Positions 27,910 to 36,664 of a DNA stretch of 64,000 nt are shown here, one piece after another; the stretch's first letter is position 1, and every line of letters starts with the position of its first letter. The notes under the pieces were generated by a model, which was given only the letters and a program-made list of their open reading frames with translations, made no database searches and had not been told where the DNA came from. The position numbers were made by a program, and so were the translations under genes. The DNA is from Blastococcus colisei (lineage in GTDB: Bacteria; Actinomycetota; Actinomycetes; Mycobacteriales; Geodermatophilaceae). The stretch lies in assembly GCF_006717095.1 (NCBI RefSeq), contig NZ_VFQE01000001.1, forward strand, positions 1,860,001 through 1,924,000, written 5' to 3'.

Positions 27910-28010
27910 GGAGGGGAGTATCCCCCCGCGGCAGCGTCGTCATCACGAGGTCCCATGGCCTCCGGTGCTGCCGGTCGCGCGCCCGCCGGCGTGCGGTGGG
28001 AGAGACCTCC
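27910..28010 (+). ncRNA. yybP-ykoY (manganese) riboswitch upstream of second TerC gene
   Basis: A second aptamer with the same hallmarks: 5' P1 strand GGAGG (27910-27914), GGGGAGTA, a CGGCAGCG-type internal stem, AGACC, and 3' P1 strand CCTCC (28006-28010). CCTCCGG (28006-28012) is exactly complementary to CCGGAGG (28032-28038), the ribosome binding site of the second TerC gene, again predicting translational control. It differs from the first aptamer in the central stem and is 4 nt longer. Confidence 0.87.
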
Positions 28011-28048
28011 GGTGCTGAGACTGCTTGTCCCCCGGAGGAACCCACCGC

Positions 28049-29143
28049 ATGGAGCTACCCGTCTGGTTCGAGATCACGACGTTCGTGGGGCTCACGGTCC
28101 TGCTGCTCGCCGACCTCGCCATCGTCGCTCGTCGACCGCACGAGCCCTCCATCAAGGAGGCCAGTCTCTGGGTCGGCTTCTACGTGAGCCTGGCGCTGAT
28201 CTTCGGCGTCCTGATGCTGGCGTTCACCAATGGCACCTACGCCACGGAGTTCTACGCGGGCTGGCTCACCGAGTACTCGCTCTCGGTCGACAACCTCTTC
28301 GTCTTCGTGATCATCATGGCGCGCTTCCAGGTGCCACGGAAGTACCAGCAGGAAGCGCTGATGATCGGCATCATCATCGCCCTGGTCCTGCGCGGGATCT
28401 TCATCCTGATCGGTGCCGTGGTCATCGAGCGGTTCGTGTGGGTCTTCTACATCTTCGGCGTCTTCCTGATCTACACCGCGGTCAACCTCGTCAAGCACCG
28501 TGGCGAGGACGAGGACTACGAGGAGAACGCCTTCATCCGGCGGATGCGCAAGATCCTGCCGATCACGAAGGACTACCACGGCGCGAAGATCCGGGTGAGC
28601 GAGAACGGCAAGAAGATGTGGACGCCGATGATCGTGGTCATCCTGGCGCTCGGGACGACCGACCTGATCTTCGCGCTGGACAGCATCCCGGCGATCTTCG
28701 GCCTGACCCGGGAGCCGTTCATCGTCTTCACGGCCAACGTCTTCGCCCTGATGGGCCTGCGTCAGCTGTACTTCCTGCTCGGCGGCCTGCTGAAGCGGCT
28801 CGTGTACCTCTCGCTCGGACTCGCGGTCATCCTGGCCTTCATCGGCGTCAAGCTGATCCTGGAGGCGCTGCACGAGAACCAGCTGCCGTTCGCAGGCGAG
28901 CGCGAGCCCATCGAGGCGGTGCCGCACATCCCGATCTGGCTCTCGCTGTCGATCATCCTGGGTGTGCTGATCGTCGCCACGGTGGCCAGCCTGGTGAAGA
29001 CCCGCGGTCAGCTCGCCAGCGCCGGGCCGCCGGACATCGACCCCGAGACGGCGAAGTCCGTCCCGACCGGGGGTCCCGAGGCCGCGGCCGCTGCCGAGGC
29101 CCGCATCGCCGACGAATCCGGCGAGGAGCGCAGCCGCCGCTGA
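28049..29143 (+). CDS. TerC family integral membrane protein (second copy)
   Basis: A 364-residue TerC/Alx-family protein, clearly a paralogue of the preceding gene: EYSLSVDNLFVFVIIM, IFALDSIPAIFG, and the shared LGLAVILAFIGVKLILEALHEN segment. The hydrophilic C-terminal tail is rich in Ala, Glu and Pro. CGGAGGAA precedes the ATG by a normal distance. It is a probable Mn2+ exporter or membrane metallation factor under its own manganese riboswitch. Confidence 0.9.
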   Translation: MELPVWFEITTFVGLTVLLLADLAIVARRPHEPSIKEASLWVGFYVSLALIFGVLMLAFTNGTYATEFYAGWLTEYSLSVDNLFVFVIIMARFQVPRKYQQEALMIGIIIALVLRGIFILIGAVVIERFVWVFYIFGVFLIYTAVNLVKHRGEDEDYEENAFIRRMRKILPITKDYHGAKIRVSENGKKMWTPMIVVILALGTTDLIFALDSIPAIFGLTREPFIVFTANVFALMGLRQLYFLLGGLLKRLVYLSLGLAVILAFIGVKLILEALHENQLPFAGEREPIEAVPHIPIWLSLSIILGVLIVATVASLVKTRGQLASAGPPDIDPETAKSVPTGGPEAAAAAEARIADESGEERSRR

Positions 29144-29188
29144 GCGGCGGCGGAACAGACGTCGGCCGCGGCCGGTTGACTCGTCTCC

Positions 29189-30511
29189 GTGGGTGAGGGG
29201 ACGGACGCCGGCCGCGTCGCCGGGCTCGTCGGGTTGCTCTTCGGCCTCGCCGGGATGGGCAGCGCAGCCGTCGCGGTCACGCTGCCGGCGATCGCGGCCG
29301 ACCTCGACCTCACGACCGGCGGGGTCTCATGGGTCATCAGCCTCTACGCCCTGATGCTCGCGGTGGCGACGGCGATCTACGGCCGGGCTGCTGACCTGGC
29401 GGGCATCCGCCTGCCCCTCCTGGTAGGGGTTGGCCTGATGGCCGGCAGCGCGGTCCTCGGAGGCTTCGCGCCCAGCATCGAGGTGCTGCTGGCCGCTCGG
29501 GTGCTGCAGGGCATGGGAGCGGCCGCGGTGCCCGTCCTCGGCATGGCCATCGTCAGCGCCCGTTACGAGGGCGCCGTCCGGACCACCGCCCTCGGTCAGG
29601 TCGCCGGGACGGCAGCCGCCGTGAGCGCACTCGGCCCGCTGGCGGGTGGCCTGGTGGCCGATCTGGCCGGCTGGCGGGCAGTCGTCGCGCTTCCCGCGCT
29701 CGGACTCCTGGTCGTCCCCGCTCTGTGGCGAGCCCTGCCGACGCAGGGAACGGGTGCCCGGCTCGACGTCCTGGGCGCGGTGCTCGTGGCCGCCACGGCG
29801 GCCGGACTGGTGCTGCTCGTGCAGTCGCCTGCCTCGGGAGTCCTGGTGGCGACGGTGGGGGCCTTGCTGCTGGGCCTCGGCGTGCCCGCCGTCGCGGCCC
29901 GGGTCCGCCGCCGCCCGGAGGGCTTCCTCCCGCGGCGAGTCGTCCGTGAGCCCGTCGTCGTCCGCAGCGCACTGGCCGCCTCGGCCGTGCCGGCGGCCTG
30001 GTTCGCTCTGCTGATCGCTGTTCCGGCGGTCCTCGCCGTGCGCGGGTGGACGCCGCTGCAGGTGGGACTGGCGCTCGTACCGAGTGCCGTCACCGGCTTC
30101 CTCGCTCCGCGTCTCGCGGGTCCACTGCTCGCGCGCCTCGGGCCGGCCCGGTCCCTCGTCGTCTCCGACGCGACGGCGGCGGTGGCGATGGTCGTCGCCG
30201 CCGTGGGAGCGGCGCGCGGCTCGGCGGCTGTGCTCGTGACGGCGGTGGTCCTCGTGACGCTGGCCTTCGGTCTCGGCCAGCCGGCCCTCATGGCCGCCGT
30301 GGGCGGTGCCGTGGCGGCGGACGTCCGCGGCGTGGCCCTGGGCATCGCCACGCTGGTCTTCCTCGTGGGCGGGGGCGTGGGCTCCGCGGTCGTCGGCGGG
30401 ATGGGGGAGGTCCTGGGTCTCGATCGCAGCCTGCTGCTGCTTGCGACGCTGCCGCTCCTGGGCAGCCTGGCGCTGGTGAGCACCATTCGCGCGCGGACGA
30501 TCCGGTCCTGA
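29189..30511 (+). CDS. MFS transporter (drug:H+ antiporter type)
   Basis: A 440-residue major facilitator with about 12-14 hydrophobic segments. The N-terminal half shows VSWVISLYALMLAV and the loop 2-3 region YGRAADLAGIRLPLLVG (a form of the G.laDr.Grr motif), followed by ARVLQGMGAAAVP, which corresponds to the drug-exporter motif. Substrate unknown. GTG start. 45 nt after the second TerC gene, so it could share transcription. Confidence 0.88.
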   Translation: MGEGTDAGRVAGLVGLLFGLAGMGSAAVAVTLPAIAADLDLTTGGVSWVISLYALMLAVATAIYGRAADLAGIRLPLLVGVGLMAGSAVLGGFAPSIEVLLAARVLQGMGAAAVPVLGMAIVSARYEGAVRTTALGQVAGTAAAVSALGPLAGGLVADLAGWRAVVALPALGLLVVPALWRALPTQGTGARLDVLGAVLVAATAAGLVLLVQSPASGVLVATVGALLLGLGVPAVAARVRRRPEGFLPRRVVREPVVVRSALAASAVPAAWFALLIAVPAVLAVRGWTPLQVGLALVPSAVTGFLAPRLAGPLLARLGPARSLVVSDATAAVAMVVAAVGAARGSAAVLVTAVVLVTLAFGLGQPALMAAVGGAVAADVRGVALGIATLVFLVGGGVGSAVVGGMGEVLGLDRSLLLLATLPLLGSLALVSTIRARTIRS

Positions 30512-30577
30512 GCCCAGCGCTGCGGGTCCGGAGGTCACGCGGCGCCCTGCACCCCGGACGGACTAGCGTCGCGGGCC

Positions 30578-32632
30578 ATGCGCCCTGACGATCTCGCGCT
30601 CCTGCGCACGCCGGGGGTGCCGGCCGTGTCCCCGGACGGCCGGATGGCCGTCGTCGCCGTGGCCCGTCCGGACCTGGAGGCCGACGAGTACCGGAGCCAG
30701 CTGTGGGCGGTGCCCACCGACGGGTCCGCGCCGGCTCGTCCGGTGACCTCCGGTTCCCGCGACAGCGCCCCGGCGTTCTCACCGGACGGCCGCTGGCTGG
30801 CCTTCCTCAGTGCCGAGCGGGGCGGGAAGCCGCAGATCTGGCTGCTGCCGACCGCCGGCGGGGAGCCCCGCACGCTCACCTCGCACCACCTCGGCGCGGG
30901 GGCGCCGGTCTGGTCACCGGACTCGCGTCGCCTGGCCTACGTCGCCCGGGTGCCGGAGCCCGGCCGCTACGGCACGGTCGACGGCGTGGGGGCCGAGGCG
31001 GAGGCGCCACGGCTGATCACCTCGCTGCAGTACCGGCGCGACGGGGTCGGGTTCCTCGCCGACAAGCCGAGCCAGGTCTTCGTGCTCGGCCTCCCGGCCG
31101 ACTTCGCCGACGACATCGCCCAGCTGCCGGAGCCGGTGCAGGTGACCACCGGTGACGCCGACTGCGAGGACGTCACCTGGCGCCCGGACGGCGGTGAGCT
31201 CGCGTTCGTGTCCGCGCGCCACCCGCGGGCCGACCGCGATCTGGTGCGAGACGTGTACGCCATCCGGCCGGACGGGTCCGGGCTGCGGCGGGTGACCGCC
31301 TGCCGTGGCGACACCGCGCTGCCGGCCTACGCCGGTGACGAGCTGTACGTCACGGCAACGCCGGACCTCGGCCCCGAGGGAGTCGACTTCGTCGCCCGGC
31401 AGGCGGTGCCGTGCCGGGTTGCCGGCGACGGCGCCCTCGAGCCGCTGCTCGACCCGGAGGAGCACCACCGCGGGGACGAGACATCGTCCACGGTCGTCGT
31501 CGACGGCGCGGTGCTGGTCGGCGTCGAGCGGCGCGGCAGCGTCGAGCTGCTGCGGGTACCGCTGGACGGCGGCGTGCCCGAGGCCCTGATCGACGGGCCG
31601 TTCACCGTCCGCGGCTTCGCGGCCGCCGGGGGAGTCGTCGTGGCCGTCGTCGCGCACGACCGGTCCGCCGGTGAGCTGATCGCGCTCACCCCCGGACAGC
31701 GCCGGCTGCTCACCGCATTCGGCCGGACGCTAGGCGAGACCGGTCGCGTGCACCGGATGGCGGAGCGGACGGCCCCGGCTCCGGACGGCCATCAGGTGCA
31801 CGGGTGGGTCACCACCCCGCCGGGTCCCGGTCCGCATCCCGTGCTGCTGACCGTCCACGGCGGGCCGTTCGCGCAGTACGGCTGGACCCTGTTCGACGAG
31901 ATGCAGACCTACGTCTCCGCCGGGTATGCGGTGGTCCAGTGCAATCCGCGGGGCTCCTCCGGCTACGGAGCCGAGCACGGCCGGGTGATCCGCGGCGGCT
32001 GGGGCGGGCTCGATGCCGGTGACGTCCTGGCCTTCCTCGACGCGGCCCTGGCGGACCCGGCGCTCGACGCCGACCGGGTGGGGGTCATGGGCGGCTCCTA
32101 CGGCGGCTATCTCACCGCCCTGCTGATCGGGCGGACCAACCGCTTCGCCGGTGCCGTCGTAGAGCGGGCGTTCCTCGACCCGGTGAGCTTCGTCGGCTCG
32201 TCCGACATCGGCTGGGTCTTTCCCGACCAGTACCTCGGGACCGATCCCCACCGGCTGGCGGCGCAGAGCGCGATGACGAACGCCCCCGGGATCACCACGC
32301 CGACCCTCGTCGTCCACTCCGAGGAGGACTGGCGCTGCCCCGTCGAGCAGGGTGCCCGGCTCTACGTCGAGCTCAAGCGCCGCGGCGTCCCCTCGGAGCT
32401 GCTGCTCTTCCCGGGGGAGGGACACGAACTGAGCCGCTCGGGGCGGCCCCGCCACCGGCTGGCCCGGTTCGAGCACATCCTCCGCTGGTGGGCCCGCTGG
32501 CTGCCGACGGAGCAGAACCCCGGATCTGGAGCGGACGAGCTGGTCGACCAGCCCGTCGCGGACGGCGAGCTGATCGACGTCGAACCGGCCGGCGCCGAGC
32601 CGCTCAGCGTGCGCGCCACCCGCGTGAACTGA
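30578..32632 (+). CDS. S9 family peptidase (prolyl oligopeptidase/acylaminoacyl-peptidase type)
   Basis: A 684-residue cytosolic serine peptidase. An N-terminal beta-propeller with TolB-like repeats (SPDGRWLAFLS, WSPDSRRLAYVA, WRPDGGELAFVS) fills about residues 1-400 and gates access. The C-terminal alpha/beta hydrolase domain carries nucleophile Ser507 in GGSYGG, Asp584 in HSEEDWRCP and His616 in GEGHELS. It cleaves short peptides. The stop overlaps an ATG in the next reading frame. No signal peptide. Confidence 0.93.
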   Translation: MRPDDLALLRTPGVPAVSPDGRMAVVAVARPDLEADEYRSQLWAVPTDGSAPARPVTSGSRDSAPAFSPDGRWLAFLSAERGGKPQIWLLPTAGGEPRTLTSHHLGAGAPVWSPDSRRLAYVARVPEPGRYGTVDGVGAEAEAPRLITSLQYRRDGVGFLADKPSQVFVLGLPADFADDIAQLPEPVQVTTGDADCEDVTWRPDGGELAFVSARHPRADRDLVRDVYAIRPDGSGLRRVTACRGDTALPAYAGDELYVTATPDLGPEGVDFVARQAVPCRVAGDGALEPLLDPEEHHRGDETSSTVVVDGAVLVGVERRGSVELLRVPLDGGVPEALIDGPFTVRGFAAAGGVVVAVVAHDRSAGELIALTPGQRRLLTAFGRTLGETGRVHRMAERTAPAPDGHQVHGWVTTPPGPGPHPVLLTVHGGPFAQYGWTLFDEMQTYVSAGYAVVQCNPRGSSGYGAEHGRVIRGGWGGLDAGDVLAFLDAALADPALDADRVGVMGGSYGGYLTALLIGRTNRFAGAVVERAFLDPVSFVGSSDIGWVFPDQYLGTDPHRLAAQSAMTNAPGITTPTLVVHSEEDWRCPVEQGARLYVELKRRGVPSELLLFPGEGHELSRSGRPRHRLARFEHILRWWARWLPTEQNPGSGADELVDQPVADGELIDVEPAGAEPLSVRATRVN

Positions 32633-32700
32633 TGTCCCGCGCGATCGAGCTCCTGGCAGGGTGGCGGCACTCGGGTCGCCGGAGGAAGGAAGTGCACACC

Positions 32701-33915
32701 GTGGTCGAGCGCCGGTTGCCCCGCTGGCAGGAGCTCCAGGAACTGGTGAGGCCGCGACGCCCGTCCGGGAACGCGACCGAACGACGGCTCGCGCGGGCGG
32801 CCACGATCGGCGACCTCCGGGAGATCGCTCGCCGGCGGGTGCCCCGCGCTGTCTTCGACTACACCGACGGCGCCGCCGGGGCGGAGATCAGCCTGCGGCG
32901 CTCGCGCGAGGTGTTCGAGCGGGTGGAGTTCCGGCCGCGGGTGCTGCGGAACGTCTCCGTGGTCGACCCGTCGACGACGCTGCTGGGCACCCGCTCCGCC
33001 CTGCCGCTGGTCTTGGCGCCCACCGGGTTCACCCGTCTCATGCACACGGAGGGGGAGTCGGCCGTCGGCCGGGTCGCCGAGCGGGTCGGTGTCCCCTACG
33101 CGCTGTCCACCATGGGGACGACGTCGCTGGAGGCGCTGGCCGACGCGGCGCCCGGGGGGCGGCGGTGGTTCCAGCTGTACCTGTGGCGCGACCGGGAGGC
33201 CAGCGCCGCTCTCGTGGAGCGGGCTCGCGCAGCCGGCTACGAGGCGCTCGTGCTGACCGTGGACACCCCCGTGGCCGGACCGAGACTGCGCGACGTGCGC
33301 AACGGGTTCACCATCCCGCCCGCACTCTCCGCGCGGACGGTGGTCAACGCGGCCCTGCACCCCCGCTGGTGGGTCGATCTGCTCACCACACCGCCGCTGG
33401 AATTCGCCTCGCTGCGCTCCTGGGGCGGCACGGTGGCCGAACTCGTGGACCGTGTGTTCGAGCCGGCTGCCGTCCTGGCCGACGTGCGCGCGCTGCGGGC
33501 GAGCTGGCCGGGCGCGCTCATCGTGAAGGGGATCCTGGACGCCGACGACGCGCGCGCCGTGGTCGACGCCGGCGCCGACGCCGTGGTCGTCTCCAACCAC
33601 GGCGGTCGCCAGCTGGACCGTTCCCCGACGCCGCTCGAGCAACTGCCGGTGATCGTGGATGCCGTCGGGGACCGGGCCGAGGTGTACCTGGACGGCGGCA
33701 TCCTCGACGGCGCGGACGTGGTCGCCGCTGTGGCCTCCGGCGCCCGCGCCTGTCTCATCGGCCGGGCCTACCTCTACGGGCTGATGGCCGGCGGCGAGCG
33801 GGGCGTGCAGCGGGCCGCCGACATCCTGGCCCGCGACATCGCCCGCACGATGCAGCTTCTCGGCGTCACGTCGATCGCCGAGCTGACGCCGGAGCGGGTC
33901 CGCCTGCGCAGCTGA
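32701..33915 (+). CDS. FMN-dependent alpha-hydroxy-acid dehydrogenase (LldD-like)
   Basis: A 404-residue FMN enzyme of the L-lactate dehydrogenase/glycolate oxidase family: FDYTDGAAGAE, APTGFTRLMH, YALSTMGTTS, QLYLWRDRE, catalytic His in VSNHGGRQLD and the phosphate-binding LDGGILDG...LIGRAYLYG. It oxidises a 2-hydroxyacid. It is distinct from MftD, lacking the NNLDG and AWFETV features. Start: GTG at 32701 with AAGGA about 10 nt upstream; an ATG at 32632 overlapping the S9 stop and a GTG at 32692 are in frame. Confidence 0.9.
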   Translation: MVERRLPRWQELQELVRPRRPSGNATERRLARAATIGDLREIARRRVPRAVFDYTDGAAGAEISLRRSREVFERVEFRPRVLRNVSVVDPSTTLLGTRSALPLVLAPTGFTRLMHTEGESAVGRVAERVGVPYALSTMGTTSLEALADAAPGGRRWFQLYLWRDREASAALVERARAAGYEALVLTVDTPVAGPRLRDVRNGFTIPPALSARTVVNAALHPRWWVDLLTTPPLEFASLRSWGGTVAELVDRVFEPAAVLADVRALRASWPGALIVKGILDADDARAVVDAGADAVVVSNHGGRQLDRSPTPLEQLPVIVDAVGDRAEVYLDGGILDGADVVAAVASGARACLIGRAYLYGLMAGGERGVQRAADILARDIARTMQLLGVTSIAELTPERVRLRS

Positions 33916-33964
33916 CTGCCGGGCAGCCATTGCACGCTGACCTGCGGTTTCCTTAGGGTGCGGC

Positions 33965-34966
33965 ATGGACGTCGTCGAGGTCGTGCCCACGTTCGAGCAG
34001 TACGCGTTCACCTTCGGCGGTGTGGCACCGCTGCGGCGGGTCACGCCCGGCACGGCGCTGCGGCTGTGGTCGGACGATGCGTTCGGCGGGGCCCTGCGCG
34101 CGGCCACGGACCTGTCGAGCGAGAAGGTGGACCTGCGTTACGTCAACCCGCAGACCGGACCCTTCTACGTCGAGGGCGCCGAGCCGGGGGACACCCTGGC
34201 GCTGCACTTCGTGGCGATGGAGCCCGCGCGCGACTGGGGCGCGTCGGCCGCGATCCCGTTCTTCGGCGGGCTCACCAGCACCGACCGGGTGGCCACCCTG
34301 CAGGATCCGCTGCCGGACACCACGTGGATCTACGAGCTGGACCGGTCCCGCAACACGGTCACCTTCGCCGCGCAGCACAGCGACCTGCGCATCGATCTGC
34401 CCGTCGAGCCGATGCTCGGCACGGTCGGCGTCGCCCCGTCGGGCGGTGAGGTGCGCAGCTCCCTGGTGCCCGAGCGCTTCGGCGGCAACATGGATTCACC
34501 CCAGATGCGGGCCGGCACCACCTGCTTCCTGGGCGTCAACGTCGAGGGGGCGCTGTTCTCGATCGGGGACGGGCACTACCGGCAGGGCGAGGGCGAGGCC
34601 TGCGGCACGGCCGTCGAGGGCGCCATGACGACGACGCTGATCGTCGAACTGATCAAGGGCGGCGCCCCCGCATGGCCGCGACTCGAGGACGACACCCACT
34701 GGATGACCGTGGGGTCGAGCCGGCCACTCGAGGACGCGTGGCGGATCGGCCAGACCGAGCTCGTGCACTGGTTCCGGGCGCTGTACGGCCTGCACGCGAT
34801 GGACGCCTACCAGCTGCTCTCGCAGATCGTCGAGGTGCCGATCGCCAACGTCGTCGACGCCAACTACAGCGCCGTGGTGAAGGCCCGCAAGTCCCTCCTC
34901 CCGCCGGCCACGGCCTTCGGCGGGCTGCACGACGACCTGCGCAGCCGCGCGGCGTCCCTGCTCTGA
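33965..34966 (+). CDS. Acetamidase/formamidase family protein
   Basis: A 333-residue FmdA/AmdA-family hydrolase. Typical features are VNPQTGPFYVEGAEPGDTLA near residue 60, FGGNMD at about 175, GVNVEGALFSIGDGHYRQGEGE and a C-terminal region with AMDAYQLLSQ. These enzymes hydrolyse short-chain amides such as formamide to acid and ammonia. It is 20 nt before the SDR gene and therefore probably cotranscribed with it. Confidence 0.9.
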   Translation: MDVVEVVPTFEQYAFTFGGVAPLRRVTPGTALRLWSDDAFGGALRAATDLSSEKVDLRYVNPQTGPFYVEGAEPGDTLALHFVAMEPARDWGASAAIPFFGGLTSTDRVATLQDPLPDTTWIYELDRSRNTVTFAAQHSDLRIDLPVEPMLGTVGVAPSGGEVRSSLVPERFGGNMDSPQMRAGTTCFLGVNVEGALFSIGDGHYRQGEGEACGTAVEGAMTTTLIVELIKGGAPAWPRLEDDTHWMTVGSSRPLEDAWRIGQTELVHWFRALYGLHAMDAYQLLSQIVEVPIANVVDANYSAVVKARKSLLPPATAFGGLHDDLRSRAASLL

Positions 34967-34986
34967 CCTCTGGGAGAAGACCAGTC

Positions 34987-35751
34987 ATGGATCTGCAGCT
35001 GAACGGCTCGCGCGTGCTCGTCACCGGCGGCACCCGCGGCATCGGCCGGGCGATCGTCGAGGCGTTCGTCGACGAGGGCGCCGTCGTGGAGTTCTGCGCG
35101 CGCGACGGCGCGGAGATCGACGCGACGGAGAAGGCCCTCGCCGAGCGGAGCGGGGGGCGGGCCACCGGTGTCCAGGTCGACGTCGCGGACGGGCCGGCGC
35201 TCACCGCCTGGGTGGACGCCGCGGCCGGGCGGATGGGTGGCCTCGACGCCGTCGTCGCCAACGTGAGCGCGCTGGCGGTCCCGGACACCGAGGAGAACTG
35301 GCGGCTCTCCTTCGAGGTCGACCTCATGCATACGGTGCGGCTATCGAAGGCGGCGCTACCGCACCTGGAGGCGAGCGGCCGCGGAGCGATCGTCGCTCTC
35401 TCCAGCGTCACGGGGCGCGAAGCCGACTTCGCCTCCGGACCGTACGGGACGATGAAGACGGCGATCGTCGGCTACATCTCGGGGCTGGCGTTCCAGCTGG
35501 CCGGGCGCGGTGTCCGGGCGAACGTCGTCTCGCCGGGCAACACGTACTTCGAGGGCGGCATCTGGAACGGGATCCAGCAGGGCGATCCGGAGCTCTTCGC
35601 CGACTCGCTGACGCTGAACCCGACCGGCCGGATGGGAACTCCCGAGGAGATGGCCCGGGCCGTCGCCTTCCTGGCCAGCCCGGTCTCCAGTTTCACGACG
35701 GGGACCAACCTCGTCGTCGACGGCGCGCTGACCCGGGGCATCCAGCTCTGA
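34987..35751 (+). CDS. SDR-family oxidoreductase
   Basis: A 254-residue classical short-chain dehydrogenase with TGGTRGIG nucleotide-binding motif (about residues 13-20), VANVSA at the NNAG position, Ser in ALSSVTG and the YGTMK catalytic Tyr/Lys. The end GTNLVVDGALTRGI is standard. Substrate unknown. GGGAGAAG lies upstream of the ATG. Confidence 0.92.
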   Translation: MDLQLNGSRVLVTGGTRGIGRAIVEAFVDEGAVVEFCARDGAEIDATEKALAERSGGRATGVQVDVADGPALTAWVDAAAGRMGGLDAVVANVSALAVPDTEENWRLSFEVDLMHTVRLSKAALPHLEASGRGAIVALSSVTGREADFASGPYGTMKTAIVGYISGLAFQLAGRGVRANVVSPGNTYFEGGIWNGIQQGDPELFADSLTLNPTGRMGTPEEMARAVAFLASPVSSFTTGTNLVVDGALTRGIQL

Positions 35752-35835
35752 ACTGACGGTCCGGACGGCACCTGCCGGCAATTCGGCGAGCGCCAGAAGA
35801 GGCACCACGGACGGTCCTGCCCATAGCGTGCAGCC

Positions 35836-36117
35836 ATGGCGCTCATCTATCCCGTCCAGGCCGACGCCCCCGAGCCCGACGACGACGCCGAGCCGGTCTT
35901 CGCCGAGCTCGCGGCCGACCTCTCCGACCAGTGGCTCGTCGAGGTCGACGTCGGCGAGGACGGGGATGACGGCTGCTTCGGCCCGCTGACGGCACGGGCG
36001 GCCTGGGACCTGGCCGTCGCCGTCGACGGACGTCGTCCCGAGTGGATGGTGTCGGTGGTCCCGCTGTACCTCCCCGGAACCGCCGACGAGGTCGTCGAGC
36101 TGTTCGACGAGGGGTAG
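35836..36117 (+). CDS. Hypothetical acidic protein
   Basis: A 93-residue soluble acidic protein (long Asp/Glu runs in residues 10-55) ending VDEL-like (EVVELFDEG). No family recognised. Codon use (strong third-position GC) and an upstream CAGCC-ATG context are compatible with a real gene, but there is no clear ribosome binding site. Isolated between the SDR gene and a 547-nt gap. Confidence 0.55.
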   Translation: MALIYPVQADAPEPDDDAEPVFAELAADLSDQWLVEVDVGEDGDDGCFGPLTARAAWDLAVAVDGRRPEWMVSVVPLYLPGTADEVVELFDEG

Positions 36118-36383
36118 CGACGGGGGCCTGCCGGCCGAGGCGAACGGGGACCCGCCCGCCTCCCGGCCCGCCGAGCCGTTGACGGTCCGCTGCAGCCCGA
36201 GCGGGGGTGCGGACGTCGCCGAACCACCGAGCGGGACGACGTCCACGCGGGAGGGGAGCGATTGCTGAGCTTTCTCGCGCCCGGACGGCAGCACGACGCC
36301 CGCTTCCCCGTGGACTACGGCGCAAGCGGTCGCGGCGTCACGATGACTGCCGCATGACCACACCCAGACCTGCGGACGTCACG

Positions 36384-36411
36384 TTGAGTGTTCAATTCAT
36401 CACGATACGCT
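36384..36411 (+). promoter_or_regulatory. Candidate sigma-70-type promoter for the exported M28 peptidase
   Basis: TTGAGT (36384-36389) and TACGCT (36406-36411) are separated by 16 nt in an AT-richer stretch and match the housekeeping actinobacterial pattern TTGACN/TANNNT well. Transcription from about 36418 would give a roughly 245-nt 5' untranslated leader. The stretch 36118-36383 shows no supportable feature. Confidence 0.45.
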
Positions 36412-36437
36412 GGCTGTGAACACAGAATGTAACTCTG

Positions 36438-36471
36438 CGCCTCCGGCGTGTCGCCAACTTGAGTGGAGGCG
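36438..36471 (+). other. Nested hairpin in the long leader of the M28 peptidase gene
   Basis: CGCCTCC (36438-36444) pairs with GGAGGCG (36465-36471), and within it GGCG-TGT-CGCC (36445-36555 region start, 36445-36455) forms a second stem. The leader from here to the start codon at 36665 is low in coding character. It may be a structured regulatory leader; no riboswitch class was recognised. Confidence 0.35.
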
Positions 36472-36664
36472 AAAGGCCAGGTCAACGGCGTGTTGCGGCG
36501 CGAACAGGGCGAAAGCAAGCCCTACCGCTGCTCTACCTGACACGGCGTGTCCGAGAACTGGCTCTATGCAACTGCGCATCGACGCGGTGAGGTCCAGGAA
36601 GCCGACAACGGAGTCGGCATCGGTGGCAGGCCCCGTCACCGATCACTGATCGAAGGGACCGAGC

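Noticed and set aside
32701-33915. Second mftD paralogue
   Set aside because: It belongs to the same FMN enzyme family but lacks the MftD-specific N-terminus and NNLDG segment, so it is called a general 2-hydroxyacid dehydrogenase.
36412-36664. Known riboswitch classes (c-di-AMP, cobalamin, glycine, c-di-GMP) in the M28 peptidase leader
   Set aside because: None of the conserved cores could be matched; only a generic nested hairpin is visible.
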